From Micromonospora narathiwatensis (GTDB lineage: Bacteria > Actinomycetota > Actinomycetes > Mycobacteriales > Micromonosporaceae), in NCBI RefSeq assembly GCF_900089605.1, contig NZ_LT594324.1, positions 5,456,001-5,520,000 on the forward strand: a DNA stretch of 64,000 nt, written 5' to 3'. The notes below the pieces were generated by a model that was not told the origin of the DNA, did no database searches, and saw nothing but the letters and a program-made list of their open reading frames with translations. Below, one piece after another: positions 1 to 6,966 of this stretch. How positions within the stretch are numbered: the stretch's first letter is position 1; each line of letters begins with the position of its first letter. The translations under genes were made by a program, and so were the position numbers.

Positions 1-692
1 CCGCCGACGCGTACAAGGGCAACAACATCTCCACGGTCAACGCGCTGCTGGGCAGCCGGTCGCCCGGCGAGATCGTCGACAGCCTTGAGCTGCTCGACCG
101 CTTCGCGCACCGCCAGCAGCAGCAGGTGCAGGCCGTGGCCGAACTGCGCGACCAGTTGGCCGCGAAGAAGAAGCCGCTGGACGACATGATCGCCCAACTG
201 GCCCGTACCGAGGCCCAGCTCGCGGCCAAGAAGAAGCAGATCGACGCTGAGATCGCCCGGCTGCAGAAGCTGCGGCTCAAGGTGTACGGCAACGGTGGCG
301 GCGGCCCGCTGCGCCCGGCGCCCTGCCCCGCCGGTTACCCGGGTGGCCCCGCCGGGGTCGCGGTCAAGTTCGCCTGCGCCCAGATCGGCAAGATCTACGT
401 CTGGGGTGCCGCCGGCCCGGACCATTACGACTGTTCCGGCCTGACCATGGCCGCCTGGGCCAAGGCCGGCGTCTCGCTGCCGCACAACGCCCGGCAGCAG
501 CACGACGTCACCCGGCGGGTGAGCCGCGGCGAGTTGCGCGCCGGTGACCTGGTCTTCTACTACGGCGACCTGCACCACGTCGCGATGTATGTCGGCGACG
601 GCTGGGTGGTGCACGCCTCCCAGGCGGGCAAACCGATCACGATGAAACGCGTCGACGACGGCCAGATCAACAGCTACGGCCGCCCCGGCTGA
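1..692 (+). CDS. NlpC/P60 family peptidoglycan endopeptidase (5' end outside window)
   Basis: The reading frame is open from base 3 with no start codon needed, so the gene begins left of the window; 229 codons are visible. The first ~90 residues are Lys/Gln/Ala-rich and charged, as in the coiled-coil arm of RipA-like secreted hydrolases. The C-terminal ~115 residues are an NlpC/P60 domain: the catalytic Cys lies in YDCSGL, the His in HHVAMYVG, and a second His in VVHASQ. Known members cleave D-Glu to diaminopimelate bonds in peptide stems outside the cell. I infer an exported enzyme; the signal peptide would be upstream. A strong hairpin follows the stop. A GTG at 126 is in frame but internal to the coiled coil, so it is unlikely to be the start. 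Confidence 0.9.
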   Translation, partial: ADAYKGNNISTVNALLGSRSPGEIVDSLELLDRFAHRQQQQVQAVAELRDQLAAKKKPLDDMIAQLARTEAQLAAKKKQIDAEIARLQKLRLKVYGNGGGGPLRPAPCPAGYPGGPAGVAVKFACAQIGKIYVWGAAGPDHYDCSGLTMAAWAKAGVSLPHNARQQHDVTRRVSRGELRAGDLVFYYGDLHHVAMYVGDGWVVHASQAGKPITMKRVDDGQINSYGRPG

Positions 693-699
693 CCGGTCC

Positions 700-731
700 G
701 CGAGGGCTCCCACGTTCGCGGGAGCCCTCGC
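700..731. terminator. Hairpin between convergent NlpC/P60 and dcd genes
   Basis: Perfect 12-bp stem (700-711 with 720-731) around an 8-base loop, without a T run. It sits 8 bases after the NlpC/P60 stop and 7 bases past the end of dcd on the other strand, so it can end transcription from both sides. Confidence 0.75.
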
Positions 732-738
732 GCCGTGC

Positions 739-1317
739 TCAGCGGGTGGGCCAGGTGCGCCAGTTCTGCCACGACCGGCTCGGCGTGGGTCCGCGCTGCC
801 CCTGGTAGCGCGAGCCGTAGACCGCCGAGCCGTACGGGTGCTCGGCCGGCGACGAGAGCCGGAAGATGCAGAGCTGCCCGATCTTCATGCCCGGCCAGAG
901 GGTGATCGGCAGGTTCGCCACGTTGGACAGTTCCAGCGTGACGTGCCCGGAGAAGCCCGGGTCGATGAAACCGGCGGTCGAATGGGTGAGCAGCCCGAGC
1001 CGGCCCAGGCTCGACTTGCCCTCCAGCCGCCCGGCGAGCTGGTCGCCGAGCGAGATCACCTCAAGCGTGGAGGCGAGCACGAACTCGCCCGGGTGCAGCA
1101 CGAACGGCTCGCCCTCGGGCACCTCCACCATCGAGGTCAGGTCGTCCTGCTGCACGGCCGGGTCGATGTGCGTGTAGAGATGGTTGTTGAAGACCCGGAA
1201 GAGCCGGTCGAGGCGTACGTCGATGCTGGACGGCTGCACCAGCGCGGGCTCGAAGGGCTCCAGCGCGAGCGTGCCCGCCTCGATCTCGGCGGCCAGGTCG
1301 CGGTCGGAGAGCAGCAT
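739..1317 (-). CDS. dcd: dCTP deaminase
   Basis: A 192-residue protein starting MLLSDRDL and carrying the family core [15 protein letters not shown] and the C-terminal stretch [21 protein letters not shown], which closes over the nucleotide. Length matches the family. The enzyme converts dCTP to dUTP, or in the bifunctional actinobacterial form straight to dUMP, feeding thymidylate synthesis in the cytosol; which form this is cannot be decided here. The open frame continues far upstream, but the ATG at 1317 is preceded by a -10 hexamer TATGGT six bases away, so the mRNA is probably leaderless and this start is right. It is divergent from the split-barrel gene at 1396. Confidence 0.95.
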   Translation of the reverse strand: MLLSDRDLAAEIEAGTLALEPFEPALVQPSSIDVRLDRLFRVFNNHLYTHIDPAVQQDDLTSMVEVPEGEPFVLHPGEFVLASTLEVISLGDQLAGRLEGKSSLGRLGLLTHSTAGFIDPGFSGHVTLELSNVANLPITLWPGMKIGQLCIFRLSSPAEHPYGSAVYGSRYQGQRGPTPSRSWQNWRTWPTR

Positions 1318-1323
1318 CCGAAC

Positions 1324-1329
1324 ACCATA
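1324..1329 (-). promoter_or_regulatory. -10 element of dcd (leaderless start)
   Basis: TATGGT on the minus strand ends six bases before the dcd ATG, placing the transcription start at or next to the start codon. No convincing -35 hexamer is visible. Confidence 0.5.
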
Positions 1330-1360
1330 GCGACCGGTACGGGTGACCTGCGTGTCGGAC

Positions 1361-1389
1361 TGCACACTCGTACACGTGTTCGATAGAAT
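1361..1389 (+). promoter_or_regulatory. Promoter of the split-barrel gene
   Basis: TGCACA (1361-1366, four of six matches to TTGACA), a 17-base spacer, then TAGAAT (1384-1389, five of six matches to TATAAT). The ATG at 1396 is six bases further, which predicts a leaderless mRNA. Confidence 0.6.
1368..1383. promoter_or_regulatory. LexA-like (SOS) box between dcd and the split-barrel gene
   Basis: TCGTACACGTGTTCGA matches the actinobacterial SOS box TCGAAC-N4-GTTCGA at 11 of 12 defined positions. It fills the spacer between the -35 and -10 of the rightward promoter, where a bound repressor would block transcription, and lies about 50 bases upstream of dcd. LexA binding is inferred from the motif only; another palindrome-binding repressor remains possible. 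Confidence 0.5.
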
Positions 1390-1395
1390 GTCCGC

Positions 1396-1959
1396 ATGGC
1401 TTCCTGGTCCGAATTCGCCGCCGACGAGCCCCGACTCGCCGACGAGATCCGCCTTCTCCTGCAGCAGTACGGGCCGGGCTTCGGCTACCTCGCCACGGTC
1501 CGCGCCGACGGCGGTCCCCGGGTCCACCCGGTCTCCCCGGTCATCACCGACGAGGGGCTCTACTGCTTCGTCATCGAGTCGCCCAAGCGCCGCGACCTCG
1601 AACGCGACGGCCGCTACGCGCTGCACTCGTTCCCGCCGGAGGAGCGCGACGACGAGGCGTACGTCGCCGGCTGGGCCCTTCCGGTTACCGACCCGGTCAC
1701 CGTGGCCCGGGTGGCCGCGCTTGGCCGGGCCGCGCCGCAGGTCGACTGGCGGCTGTTCGAGTTCACCGTCGACGTGGCGATGCTGACCCGGCGCGACCAG
1801 GCGACCCACCTCGGGGCGACCCACCTCGGGGCGGGCCGGCCGCAGGTGCGGGTCTGGCTCGACCCGCGGGCGGCCGGCCCGACGCGGCGGTCCGACGTGG
1901 CGTCGTCCGAGGCCCGGCGTGGCCGCCACGGCTTCGACACCCGTCGCCCGGCCGCCTGA
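1396..1959 (+). CDS. Pyridoxamine 5'-phosphate oxidase-like split-barrel protein
   Basis: A 187-residue protein with the split-barrel pattern [21 protein letters not shown] near residues 35-55 followed by a short strand-rich core. Such domains bind FMN, F420 or heme and often reduce small molecules. The substrate cannot be told. The last ~60 residues are Arg-rich and look unrelated to the fold; within them residues ATHLG occur twice in tandem, encoded by a perfect 15-base duplication near 1802-1831. The start is fixed by a -10 element six bases upstream. It is expressed from a promoter that overlaps a LexA-like box. Confidence 0.75.
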   Translation: MASWSEFAADEPRLADEIRLLLQQYGPGFGYLATVRADGGPRVHPVSPVITDEGLYCFVIESPKRRDLERDGRYALHSFPPEERDDEAYVAGWALPVTDPVTVARVAALGRAAPQVDWRLFEFTVDVAMLTRRDQATHLGATHLGAGRPQVRVWLDPRAAGPTRRSDVASSEARRGRHGFDTRRPAA

Positions 1960-1966
1960 GCCCCCC

Positions 1967-2012
1967 AAAAGCCGGTGCCGGCCCCGTCGTCGGACGGGAC
2001 CGGCACCGTTTT
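1967..2012. terminator. Bidirectional terminator between convergent genes
   Basis: AAAA, then a stem of about 12 bp with one mismatch (from 1973 and back to 2008), then TTTT at 2009-2012. The A and T runs make it an intrinsic terminator in both directions, serving the split-barrel gene and the protease gene. Confidence 0.85.
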
Positions 2013-2032
2013 GCCGTGCTGTGCTGGAGCCG

Positions 2033-3016
2033 TTACGCCGCGCGGTAGGCGTTCCAGGCGCTCAGCATCCGGCTGGCCTGCCCGGGCGTGAACTCGTACA
2101 TGCACGAGTCGTAGGTGTAGTCCATGAAGTTGTGGATCGGGTCCAGGCCGGGTGCGGTGCAGGTGTCCCGCCCGGTCGGGCACTGGTACGCCGGCGACGC
2201 CTCGGCCGGGGTGTCGCTGACCTGGTCACCCTGGCCGCTGCAGCCGCCCTGGAAGGTGTGGTAGAGGTTCAGCCAGTGGCCGATCTCGTGGGTGCCCGTG
2301 TCGCCCTGGTTGTAGTTGGTGGCGGTGCCGCCCGGCAGCGACTCGCTCAGCGCGACCACACCGTCCATCTTGTCCAGGGTCTTCTTCGGGAAGGTCGCCC
2401 AGCCGAGCAGGCCGTCGCTCAGCTCACCCAGGTACATGTTCAGGGTGTTCTTGCCGCCCTCGCGCAGCGTGGTCTTCATCGACCGCTCCGCAGTCGAGCC
2501 GGAGACGATCGGGTACCAGGACGGGTTGGTGACTCGGTTGATCTTCTGGAGCTGGAAGCCGAAGGCGGTCGGGGCGCCGCCGGTGGCCCCGCTGTAGGCC
2601 TGGTTCAGCACGCTGATCTGCTGGGTGATCATCGAGTCCGGGATGTTGCCCCCGGCCCGGGTGCTGTCCCGCTGGATGACGTGGACGACGACCGGGATGG
2701 TCACGGTCGCCAGCGGCGCGACCCCGGCGCCGACGCGGAACCTGGACCGCTCGGCCAGCGCGGCGGTGAGGTCCGCCTCCCGCTCACGCACCTGCGCGGC
2801 GGTCAGCTCGTTCGGGTCGTGCTTGACCTGCGCCCCGGCCTTCACCCGGGCGTCCGAGTGGACGTCGGCCGGCTCTGCGCAGCTTCCCGCCGGGGCGGCG
2901 GAGAAGGCCGAAGCGGCCGGGACGACCCCCACCGCGGCGGTGCTGAGCAGCAGCGCGAGGGTCGTCGACGCGACGCCGGCGGTACGCCGGGTCAGCAGGT
3001 TGGGACGGAGTCCCAT
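2033..3016 (-). CDS. Secreted zinc metalloprotease, M43 (pappalysin/cytophagalysin) type
   Basis: A 327-residue protein starting [12 protein letters not shown] Sec signal peptide spans about residues 1-38 (Arg pair, hydrophobic [15 protein letters not shown] cleavage region). The catalytic motif [11 protein letters not shown] is at residues 243-253 and fits the metzincin pattern HExxHxxxLxH. Several Cys follow the motif (GGCSG, YQCP, DTCTAP, DSCMYEF), as usual for extracellular M43 enzymes. The region between signal and catalytic domain is probably a propeptide. The ATG at 3016 has an AGAGGTGG ribosome site 4-5 bases upstream; the longer open frame to 3169 lacks one. Substrate unknown. Confidence 0.9.
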   Translation of the reverse strand: MGLRPNLLTRRTAGVASTTLALLLSTAAVGVVPAASAFSAAPAGSCAEPADVHSDARVKAGAQVKHDPNELTAAQVREREADLTAALAERSRFRVGAGVAPLATVTIPVVVHVIQRDSTRAGGNIPDSMITQQISVLNQAYSGATGGAPTAFGFQLQKINRVTNPSWYPIVSGSTAERSMKTTLREGGKNTLNMYLGELSDGLLGWATFPKKTLDKMDGVVALSESLPGGTATNYNQGDTGTHEIGHWLNLYHTFQGGCSGQGDQVSDTPAEASPAYQCPTGRDTCTAPGLDPIHNFMDYTYDSCMYEFTPGQASRMLSAWNAYRAA

Positions 3017-3234
3017 GGGCCCACCTCTTTCTGGCGGCGTGACAGGGGGTGTGTCACGCCGTAGCTGAGAACGTGGAGGTGACGTTACAACCGATCGACA
3101 CATTTGAAAACGGCCATGTGTTGCGGCCGTGAAACTTCTTCCCGGTTCGATGGGATGCCGTGGTTGCAAGATCGTGTCGGGGGTGGGTTCGCGGCTCGCC
3201 GGGTACCTGGGTGCGCGGCGGCGGTGACCTCAGG

Positions 3235-3240
3235 TACAGT
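3235..3240 (+). promoter_or_regulatory. -10 element of tRNA-Gly
   Basis: TACAGT lies 10 bases before the mature tRNA 5' end, so a start near 3247 would leave a short leader for RNase P. No clear -35 is seen. Confidence 0.4.
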
Positions 3241-3250
3241 GGTGCCGCCT

Positions 3251-3324
3251 GCGGGTGTAGTTCAATGGCAGAACATCAGCTTCCCAAGCTGACAGTGCGG
3301 GTTCGATTCCCGTCACCCGCTCCA
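3251..3324 (+). tRNA. tRNA-Gly (anticodon CCC)
   Basis: Acceptor arm GCGGGTG pairs with CACCCGC. The anticodon stem TCAGC/GCTGA holds a seven-base loop TTCCCAA, giving anticodon CCC for GGG codons. The T arm contains GTTCGATTC. Discriminator T at 3321 is followed by an encoded CCA at 3322-3324. No other tRNA lies near it. Confidence 0.95.
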
Positions 3325-3329
3325 CGCGA

Positions 3330-3367
3330 AAGGCCCTGATCGGGACGCGGATCCCGGTCAGGGCCTT
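3330..3367 (+). terminator. Terminator of tRNA-Gly
   Basis: A 16-bp stem (AAGGCCCTGATCGGGA at 3330-3345 paired with 3352-3367) around a 6-base loop, six bases after the encoded CCA. Confidence 0.8.
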
Positions 3368-3451
3368 CGGTATTCCGTGCCCAGCGGACCGTGGCCCTGG
3401 TGGCCCGATGAGGCCCACCAGGGCTGTCGGCGAGGGGCAACTCCTCGGAAC

Positions 3452-3943
3452 TCACCCGGCGGGCGTCAGGTCGCGTACATGCCGCAGGCCGGGCTGCCCG
3501 CCGAGCAGCACCTCGCCGACCGGAACGAACCCGGTACGCCGCAGCACCGCGAGCGAGGCCGGGTTCGCCAGCGCGGCCGATGCGACCAGCCGGTGTAGCC
3601 CGTACTCGTCGCGGGCCAGCGCGCAGACGCGGCGTACGCCGTCCTGTGCCACGCCCCGCCCGGCCGCGTGCTCGGCCACCCGGTAGCCCAGCTCGGCGCT
3701 GCCCTCGGCGACGTCGACCAGGTTGAACCGTCCCAGCACGGCACCTTCGTCGTCCACCAGGACGTGGAAGTGGCACCCGCCGGTGGCCTGCTCGGCGAGC
3801 AGTTTCGCGTGCCGGGCGGTGAACTCGGCGAAATATTCGTCGCCCCGGTCCGGCACCGACCGGGCGAAGTACGCCCGGTTCTCCCGCTCGAAGCGGAACA
3901 GGGCGGGAGCGTGGTGGACGTCGAGCCGCTGGAGTTCAGGCAT
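3452..3943 (-). CDS. GNAT family N-acetyltransferase (RimJ/RimL-like)
   Basis: A 163-residue protein that matches the RimJ/RimL branch: an N-terminal RFERENRAYFARSVP, the beta strand GRFNLVDV, an acetyl-CoA loop region around EHAAGRGVAQDGVR, and the C-terminal ASAALANPASLAVLRRTGF, the usual end of the family in which the Asn-x-x-Ser stretch lines the active site. It transfers acetyl from acetyl-CoA to an amine; the acceptor is not predictable. A -10 hexamer TAGCGT ends six bases before the ATG, so the mRNA is probably leaderless. Confidence 0.85.
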   Translation of the reverse strand: MPELQRLDVHHAPALFRFERENRAYFARSVPDRGDEYFAEFTARHAKLLAEQATGGCHFHVLVDDEGAVLGRFNLVDVAEGSAELGYRVAEHAAGRGVAQDGVRRVCALARDEYGLHRLVASAALANPASLAVLRRTGFVPVGEVLLGGQPGLRHVRDLTPAG

Positions 3944-3972
3944 CGCGCCACGCTAGTGGAAACCGCTGTCGC

Positions 3973-4389
3973 CTACGGCCCCGGCGGGTACCAGCGCAGT
4001 TCGACGGTGTTGCCGTCCGGGTCGCGTACGTAGATCGAGGTGGCGTTGCCCCGCGCGCCGAAGCGCGGCACCGGCCCGGTCAGCACGGTGAACACCCCGG
4101 AGTCGATCACCTGCTGCCAGTCGAGCGGCTCCACCACCAGGCAGAAGTGGTCGACGTTCGATCCGCTCGGCTCGCCGCGTACCAGGTCGATGATGGTTTC
4201 CGGGCTCACGCGTACCGACGGGAAGGGCACCTCCCCGGCCCGCCAGCGGTCGACCCGTACCGGCTCCAGGCCGAGGGTGTCGCAGTAGAAGCCGAGGGAG
4301 CGTTCCACGTCGGCGACGGCGAGGACCAGGTGGTCGAAGGCCGTCACCCGTACCGTGCTCATCGCGCCCTCCACGGCGTGGTGGTCCAT
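3973..4389 (-). CDS. VOC (glyoxalase/bleomycin-resistance fold) protein
   Basis: A single VOC domain of about 125 residues: FDHLVLAVADVERSLGFYCDTLGLEPV at the front and SIYVRDPDGNTVELRW at the end, with the metal-ligand positions His (first strand), His (DHFCLVV) and Glu (VELRW) present. Members include dioxygenases, lyases and resistance proteins; none is indicated. Two starts are possible: ATG 4389 with AGGAG six bases upstream, or ATG 4362 (MSTVRV) with GGAGGG four bases upstream; the domain needs only the shorter form. It is divergent from the LysR gene at 4501, the layout of a LysR regulator and its target. Confidence 0.8.
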   Translation of the reverse strand: MDHHAVEGAMSTVRVTAFDHLVLAVADVERSLGFYCDTLGLEPVRVDRWRAGEVPFPSVRVSPETIIDLVRGEPSGSNVDHFCLVVEPLDWQQVIDSGVFTVLTGPVPRFGARGNATSIYVRDPDGNTVELRWYPPGP

Positions 4390-4500
4390 GGATGCTCCTG
4401 TTCTCGAAGGGTCACCCGTCCAGCCTCGTCGTGGTCGTACCGCGGACCAAGCCGCGATCGGACTACGATCGTTGACCCGGATTCAACGGTGGGGGTCGGC

Positions 4501-5394
4501 GTGCTGGAGCGGTACGAGGTCGAGACGTTCCTGACCCTGGCCGAGGAGCTGCATTTCGGGCGTACCGCCGAGCGGCTGCGGGTGACCACCGGGCGGATCA
4601 GTCACGTGGTGCGCAAACTGGAACGCCGGATCGGCGCGCCGCTGTTCGAGCGAACCAGCCGGGTGGTCCGGCTCACGCCGATCGGTGCCCGTCTCGCCGA
4701 CGATCTGCGTCCGTTGGTGGCCGCGATGGAGGAGGCTGTCGGGCGCGCCGTCGAGGCCGGGCGGGGGCTGACCGGGGAGCTGCGGGTGGCGTTCGTCGGT
4801 GAGTCGACCGCGCCGATCCTGCTCCGCGCCGTCGCCCTGTTCTCCGAGCGTCACCCGGACTGCGTGGTGCACGTGCACGAGGCGCCGTTGGCGACCACCC
4901 GGTCGAGCCTGCGGGACGGCACGATCGACGTGCTCATCGCGTCGTACCCCTTCGACGGCATGGCGAACGGCCCGGCGCTGCTCCACGAGCAGCGGGTGCT
5001 CGCGGTGGCCGCGGACCATCCGCTGGCGGGCGCGGAGTCGGTGTCGCTGGAGGCGCTGGCCGAGCACCCGGTGGTGCAGTACCCGGCGGTGACCTCGGCG
5101 GGGTTCAAGCGGGACCGCACCCCGGACCGGACCCCGTCGGGCCGGCCGGTGCCGAAGGGTCCGGTGGGCAACACTTTCCCCGAACTGCTGTCGCTGGTGG
5201 CGATGGGCCGGGGGGTGCTGCCGGTGGGCGAACAGACCCGGCGTTACCACCCCCGGCCCGATCTGGCGTACGTGCCGATCCGCGACGCGCCGCCGATCCG
5301 TCGCGGACCGGTGTGGCTGGCCAGCAACACCACCGCCCGGGTACGCGAGTTCGTCCGCGCCGCGGTCGACGCCAACCCCGCGCCCGTGGACTGA
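4501..5394 (+). CDS. LysR family transcriptional regulator
   Basis: A 297-residue protein with the family winged helix at residues 5-64 (FLTLAEELHFGRTAERL, then TTGRISHVVRKLERRIGAPLF) and a LysR substrate-binding domain afterwards. The helix-turn-helix reads TTGRISHVVRKLE where most members have SQPAVS-type residues. GTG 4501 is taken as start because the helix begins at once; an in-frame GTG at 4489 is the alternative. LysR proteins usually bind between themselves and a divergent target, so the VOC gene is the obvious candidate. The effector pocket ligand is unknown. It ends 17 bases from the convergent membrane protein gene. Confidence 0.85.
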   Translation: MLERYEVETFLTLAEELHFGRTAERLRVTTGRISHVVRKLERRIGAPLFERTSRVVRLTPIGARLADDLRPLVAAMEEAVGRAVEAGRGLTGELRVAFVGESTAPILLRAVALFSERHPDCVVHVHEAPLATTRSSLRDGTIDVLIASYPFDGMANGPALLHEQRVLAVAADHPLAGAESVSLEALAEHPVVQYPAVTSAGFKRDRTPDRTPSGRPVPKGPVGNTFPELLSLVAMGRGVLPVGEQTRRYHPRPDLAYVPIRDAPPIRRGPVWLASNTTARVREFVRAAVDANPAPVD

Positions 5395-5411
5395 GCGGCA
5401 GCCGCGAGCAC

Positions 5412-6482
5412 TCAACTTACGTTGACGATCAGTGGTTGGAGGTCCTTGCGGGGGAACAGCGCGACGACCAGCAGGGCCAGCGCGCAGGCGGCGCCGATGA
5501 GGAACAGCAGCGAGCAGGTCGGCTGCCCGAGCCACTCCCAGAGCGGATGCCAGTTGGGGTGCGGCTCGCCGAGGTGGTGCGGGAACAGCGAAGCCGTGGA
5601 GAGCAGCGTCGGCGCCCACCAGAGGAAGAGGGCGATCCCGAGTAGCGGGACCACGCCCCGGCGATCCTCGGTGCGCCGGCTCGCCCAAGCGAACACCAGC
5701 CAGGTGAGGACGCCCCCGGCCAGGCCGGCCAGTACGGCGGCGGGCAGGACCGCCGGCGGCGCCGCCCGCTGCACCTCCACCCCGAGGTACGAGTTGTAGC
5801 TCGCGTCGTGGAAGGTCGCCCGGAGCACGGTGTCACCCCGGCGGGCCACCAGGGTGGTCTGGACCGGTTGGCTCGCGGTGTCGCAGCTCGCCGAGGCACA
5901 GATCTGGAGGATCTCGGTGATCGGCTCGTACACCTGCCAGCCGGCGGCCCGGAGGCGCTGCTGGGCGGTCGCCAGGCTCTCCGCCTCCGGCATCGGTGCG
6001 GGGCCGACCGCCGACGCGCTGGCCATTCCCTCCTGGTACTCGCCGCCGTCGCCGATCAGCACCGGCTTCAGCGACTGCCAGGTAAGCGGACTGTTGTAGA
6101 AGACGAAGAGGGCCGGGGCGGTCATGATGTCGTCGTCGAGCCGATGGCCCGGGAACGCCTCGGCGAAGACCGCCGCGACCTCGGCCCGGTCCGGTTGCGG
6201 CCGGGAGGTCTCCCAGGCGATCCGGGCGGCCAGCGACGCGGTGAACAGGCCGCAGATCAGCGCGGTGAGGACCGCCCAGACGCCGACCGTGCTGCTGGCC
6301 GGCCGGCCGAGGCGGCAGCGCAAACCGCCCCGGATCAGGTCGAGCGCCTCCCGTACGGTCGGCCGGGTCCGCCCGGCGGGCGCGGTGTCGAGGAGCAGGC
6401 CGAGGATCTCCTCGCCGCGTTCCCGCCGGTACGCCCGGGGATACGCGAGCAGTAATCGGCGGTAGTGACGGGTGAGTGACAT
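5412..6482 (-). CDS. Multi-pass membrane protein cotranscribed with a PadR regulator
   Basis: A 356-residue protein beginning MSLTRHYRRLLLAYPRAYRRERGEEILGLLL, a cytosolic start that recurs in actinobacterial membrane proteins encoded next to PadR regulators. One hydrophobic helix lies at about residues 66-90, a soluble extracytoplasmic region of roughly 160 residues follows, then three or four helices near the C-terminus. No enzymatic motif is visible. The gene begins 40 bases after the PadR stop, so the two form an operon and the protein is presumably what PadR controls. Function unknown; some relatives sit beside ABC exporters, but none is present here. Confidence 0.7.
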   Translation of the reverse strand: MSLTRHYRRLLLAYPRAYRRERGEEILGLLLDTAPAGRTRPTVREALDLIRGGLRCRLGRPASSTVGVWAVLTALICGLFTASLAARIAWETSRPQPDRAEVAAVFAEAFPGHRLDDDIMTAPALFVFYNSPLTWQSLKPVLIGDGGEYQEGMASASAVGPAPMPEAESLATAQQRLRAAGWQVYEPITEILQICASASCDTASQPVQTTLVARRGDTVLRATFHDASYNSYLGVEVQRAAPPAVLPAAVLAGLAGGVLTWLVFAWASRRTEDRRGVVPLLGIALFLWWAPTLLSTASLFPHHLGEPHPNWHPLWEWLGQPTCSLLFLIGAACALALLVVALFPRKDLQPLIVNVS

Positions 6483-6522
6483 GGCCTCCCCTTCGGTCGG
6501 AGCGCGGGCGGGCGGAAGCTGG

Positions 6523-6852
6523 TCAGGCGGTGTGCGGGCGCAGCGCGCGCAGCCGGGTCTCGGCCGCGGTGGCGAGCTGGCGCATCCGGGCGGTCTCGGC
6601 TTGGAGCGCGTCGAGCCCACCGGGGGTGAGCCGGTAGTACCGGCGCAGCCGGCCGTCGACCACCTCTTCCCGGTCCAGCTCTACGAGCCCCTGCGCGGTC
6701 AGCCGGTCGAGCGCGGTGTAGAGGGTGCCGGGCAGCAGGGTGCCGCGCTGCGCGGAGAGCACGGCGACCTCCTGGATGATCCCGTAGCCGTGCCGGGGGC
6801 CGCCCGCGAGCGCGGTGAGGATCAGAAACGTCGGCTCGCGCATCTGGGTCAC
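6523..6852 (-). CDS. PadR family transcriptional regulator
   Basis: A compact 109-residue PadR protein of the short class: MREPTFLILTALAGGPRHGYGIIQEV, LLPGTLYTALDRLTAQGLVEL, then RYYRLTPGGLDAL form the winged helix, and a short C-terminal helix serves for dimerisation. The start is taken as GTG 6852 (reading VTQMREPTF), since a -10 element ends eight bases before it; ATG 6843 is possible. The open frame runs further up, but through the promoter itself. PadR proteins repress their own operon and the neighbouring membrane gene until a ligand binds. Confidence 0.9.
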   Translation of the reverse strand: MTQMREPTFLILTALAGGPRHGYGIIQEVAVLSAQRGTLLPGTLYTALDRLTAQGLVELDREEVVDGRLRRYYRLTPGGLDALQAETARMRQLATAAETRLRALRPHTA

Positions 6853-6860
6853 GCCGACAA

Positions 6861-6888
6861 GATATATAAATGATCGATACATGGTCAA
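6861..6888 (-). promoter_or_regulatory. Promoter and probable PadR operator
   Basis: On the minus strand TTGACC (6888-6883), a 16-base spacer and TATATC (6866-6861). The spacer (6867-6882) is strikingly AT-rich for this genome and contains ATGTATCGATCATTTATATA. PadR proteins bind AT-rich dyads of this sort over their own promoter, so autorepression is likely. Confidence 0.6.
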
Positions 6889-6966
6889 CGCCTTGACCCT
6901 GCCCCTGGGGCAAGGCCGAGCGTGGTCCGTGCCGGTCGCCGTGACCGGTACGAGGAGGATGCGTCC

